Origin: Saccharothrix longispora
GTDB lineage: Bacteria > Actinomycetota > Actinomycetes > Mycobacteriales > Pseudonocardiaceae
Length of the DNA stretch: 64,000 bases
NCBI RefSeq assembly: GCF_030852425.1
Contig: NZ_NSDM01000014.1
Coordinates: forward strand, 167,842-231,841
Direction of reading: 5' to 3'
In this document: in pieces, positions 63,886 to 64,000 of the stretch
Numbering within the stretch: the stretch's first letter is position 1
Layout: each line of letters starts with the position of its first letter
The notes under the pieces: generated by a model
Told to the model about the DNA's origin: nothing
Database searches by the model: none
What the model saw: the letters and a program-made list of their open reading frames with translations, nothing else
Program-made: the position numbers and the translations under genes

Positions 63886-64000
63886 CATCGTGGTCGACGG
63901 CGGGTTTCGACATGGTGTAGGACGAGGATGGCCGCGATGATCGCGGTGGCTCGGCGTGGGCAGCAGCGCAGCTTGACCAGGATCTTCCATCCCTTGAGCA
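63886..64000 (-). pseudogene. IS5-family transposase C-terminus, running off the window
   Basis: The minus strand reads LKGWKILVKLRCCPRRATAI and ends AAILVLHHVETRRRPR, the usual C-terminus of DUF4096-type IS5 transposases, ending at TGA 63886-63888 next to a GGGAGCCTTTT end. The rest lies outside the window. Confidence 0.65.

Overview
The window is high-GC actinobacterial DNA: codon third positions are overwhelmingly G or C, GTG starts and 4-base ATGA/GTGA gene overlaps are common, and several secreted proteins carry actinomycete-type signals. The gene set (MarR-linked P450 cassette, RHS/Hint toxin, LamG proteins, MacB-like efflux with an OmpR-type two-component system) and the protein styles suggest a Pseudonocardiaceae-type genome such as Saccharothrix or Actinosynnema; that assignment is inference. 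The density of truncated genes and insertion-sequence debris suggests an unstable accessory region of the chromosome.

Layout. 1-6.7 kb: debris, a secreted Ig-like protein, a two-gene membrane-protein operon, a 1.19-kb integrase-type IS (here 'IS-A') between a cut glycosyltransferase and a cut MFS gene, an antiporter remnant and a secreted peptidoglycan-binding protein. 6.8-12.5 kb: a five-gene minus-strand operon (P450, 3Fe-4S ferredoxin, ferredoxin reductase, DUF3159 membrane protein, MFS exporter) divergent from a MarR regulator. 12.5-19.5 kb: IS debris, a class-C-type serine hydrolase, unknown proteins, an IS256 with an internally inverted segment, a PadR/membrane-protein pair, a one-spacer type I-E-like CRISPR remnant and a broken DIP1984 gene. 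19.5-29.4 kb: a RibD-like reductase, a complete IS630 element, a Tat-exported PhoX/DUF839 protein, nested ISs, a small I36-like secreted protein, an intact IS5-type element, and a two-gene operon of a divergent tryptophan 2,3-dioxygenase with a PLP decarboxylase. 29.6-38.5 kb: a pentapeptide-repeat membrane protein, an orphan Wadjet JetD-like protein, a frameshifted P-loop NTPase and an amidase gene fused to a transposase tail. 38.8-48.4 kb: the best-organised functional block, with a secreted TAP-like hydrolase, an OmpR/HK pair, and a lipoprotein-HlyD-ATPase-permease efflux operon. 50.7-62.8 kb: a polymorphic toxin locus (LamG protein, 2274-aa RHS-Hint toxin, immunity candidate, spare Hint-toxin cassette, second immunity candidate). 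63-64 kb: more IS debris.

Working connections. The hydrolase, the response regulator and the efflux operon share one promoter architecture: an 11-bp tandem repeat whose second half is GGAAACACC, with a TA step 17 bp downstream of the start of that GGAAAC in all three. This suggests one envelope-stress regulon run by the local two-component system. The toxin locus carries two about 535-bp direct repeats encoding Hint domains; recombination between them would replace the toxin tip and delete the first immunity gene, a tip-swapping arrangement. The TDO/decarboxylase pair is notable because an active-site histidine of classical TDO reads as glutamine.

At least ten IS lineages are present (integrase-type IS-A, B, C and D, IS5 types, IS256, IS630 types, IS30, Mu-like). 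Most are truncated and many mark the edges of broken host genes. No tRNA, rRNA, cas genes or replication origin were seen.
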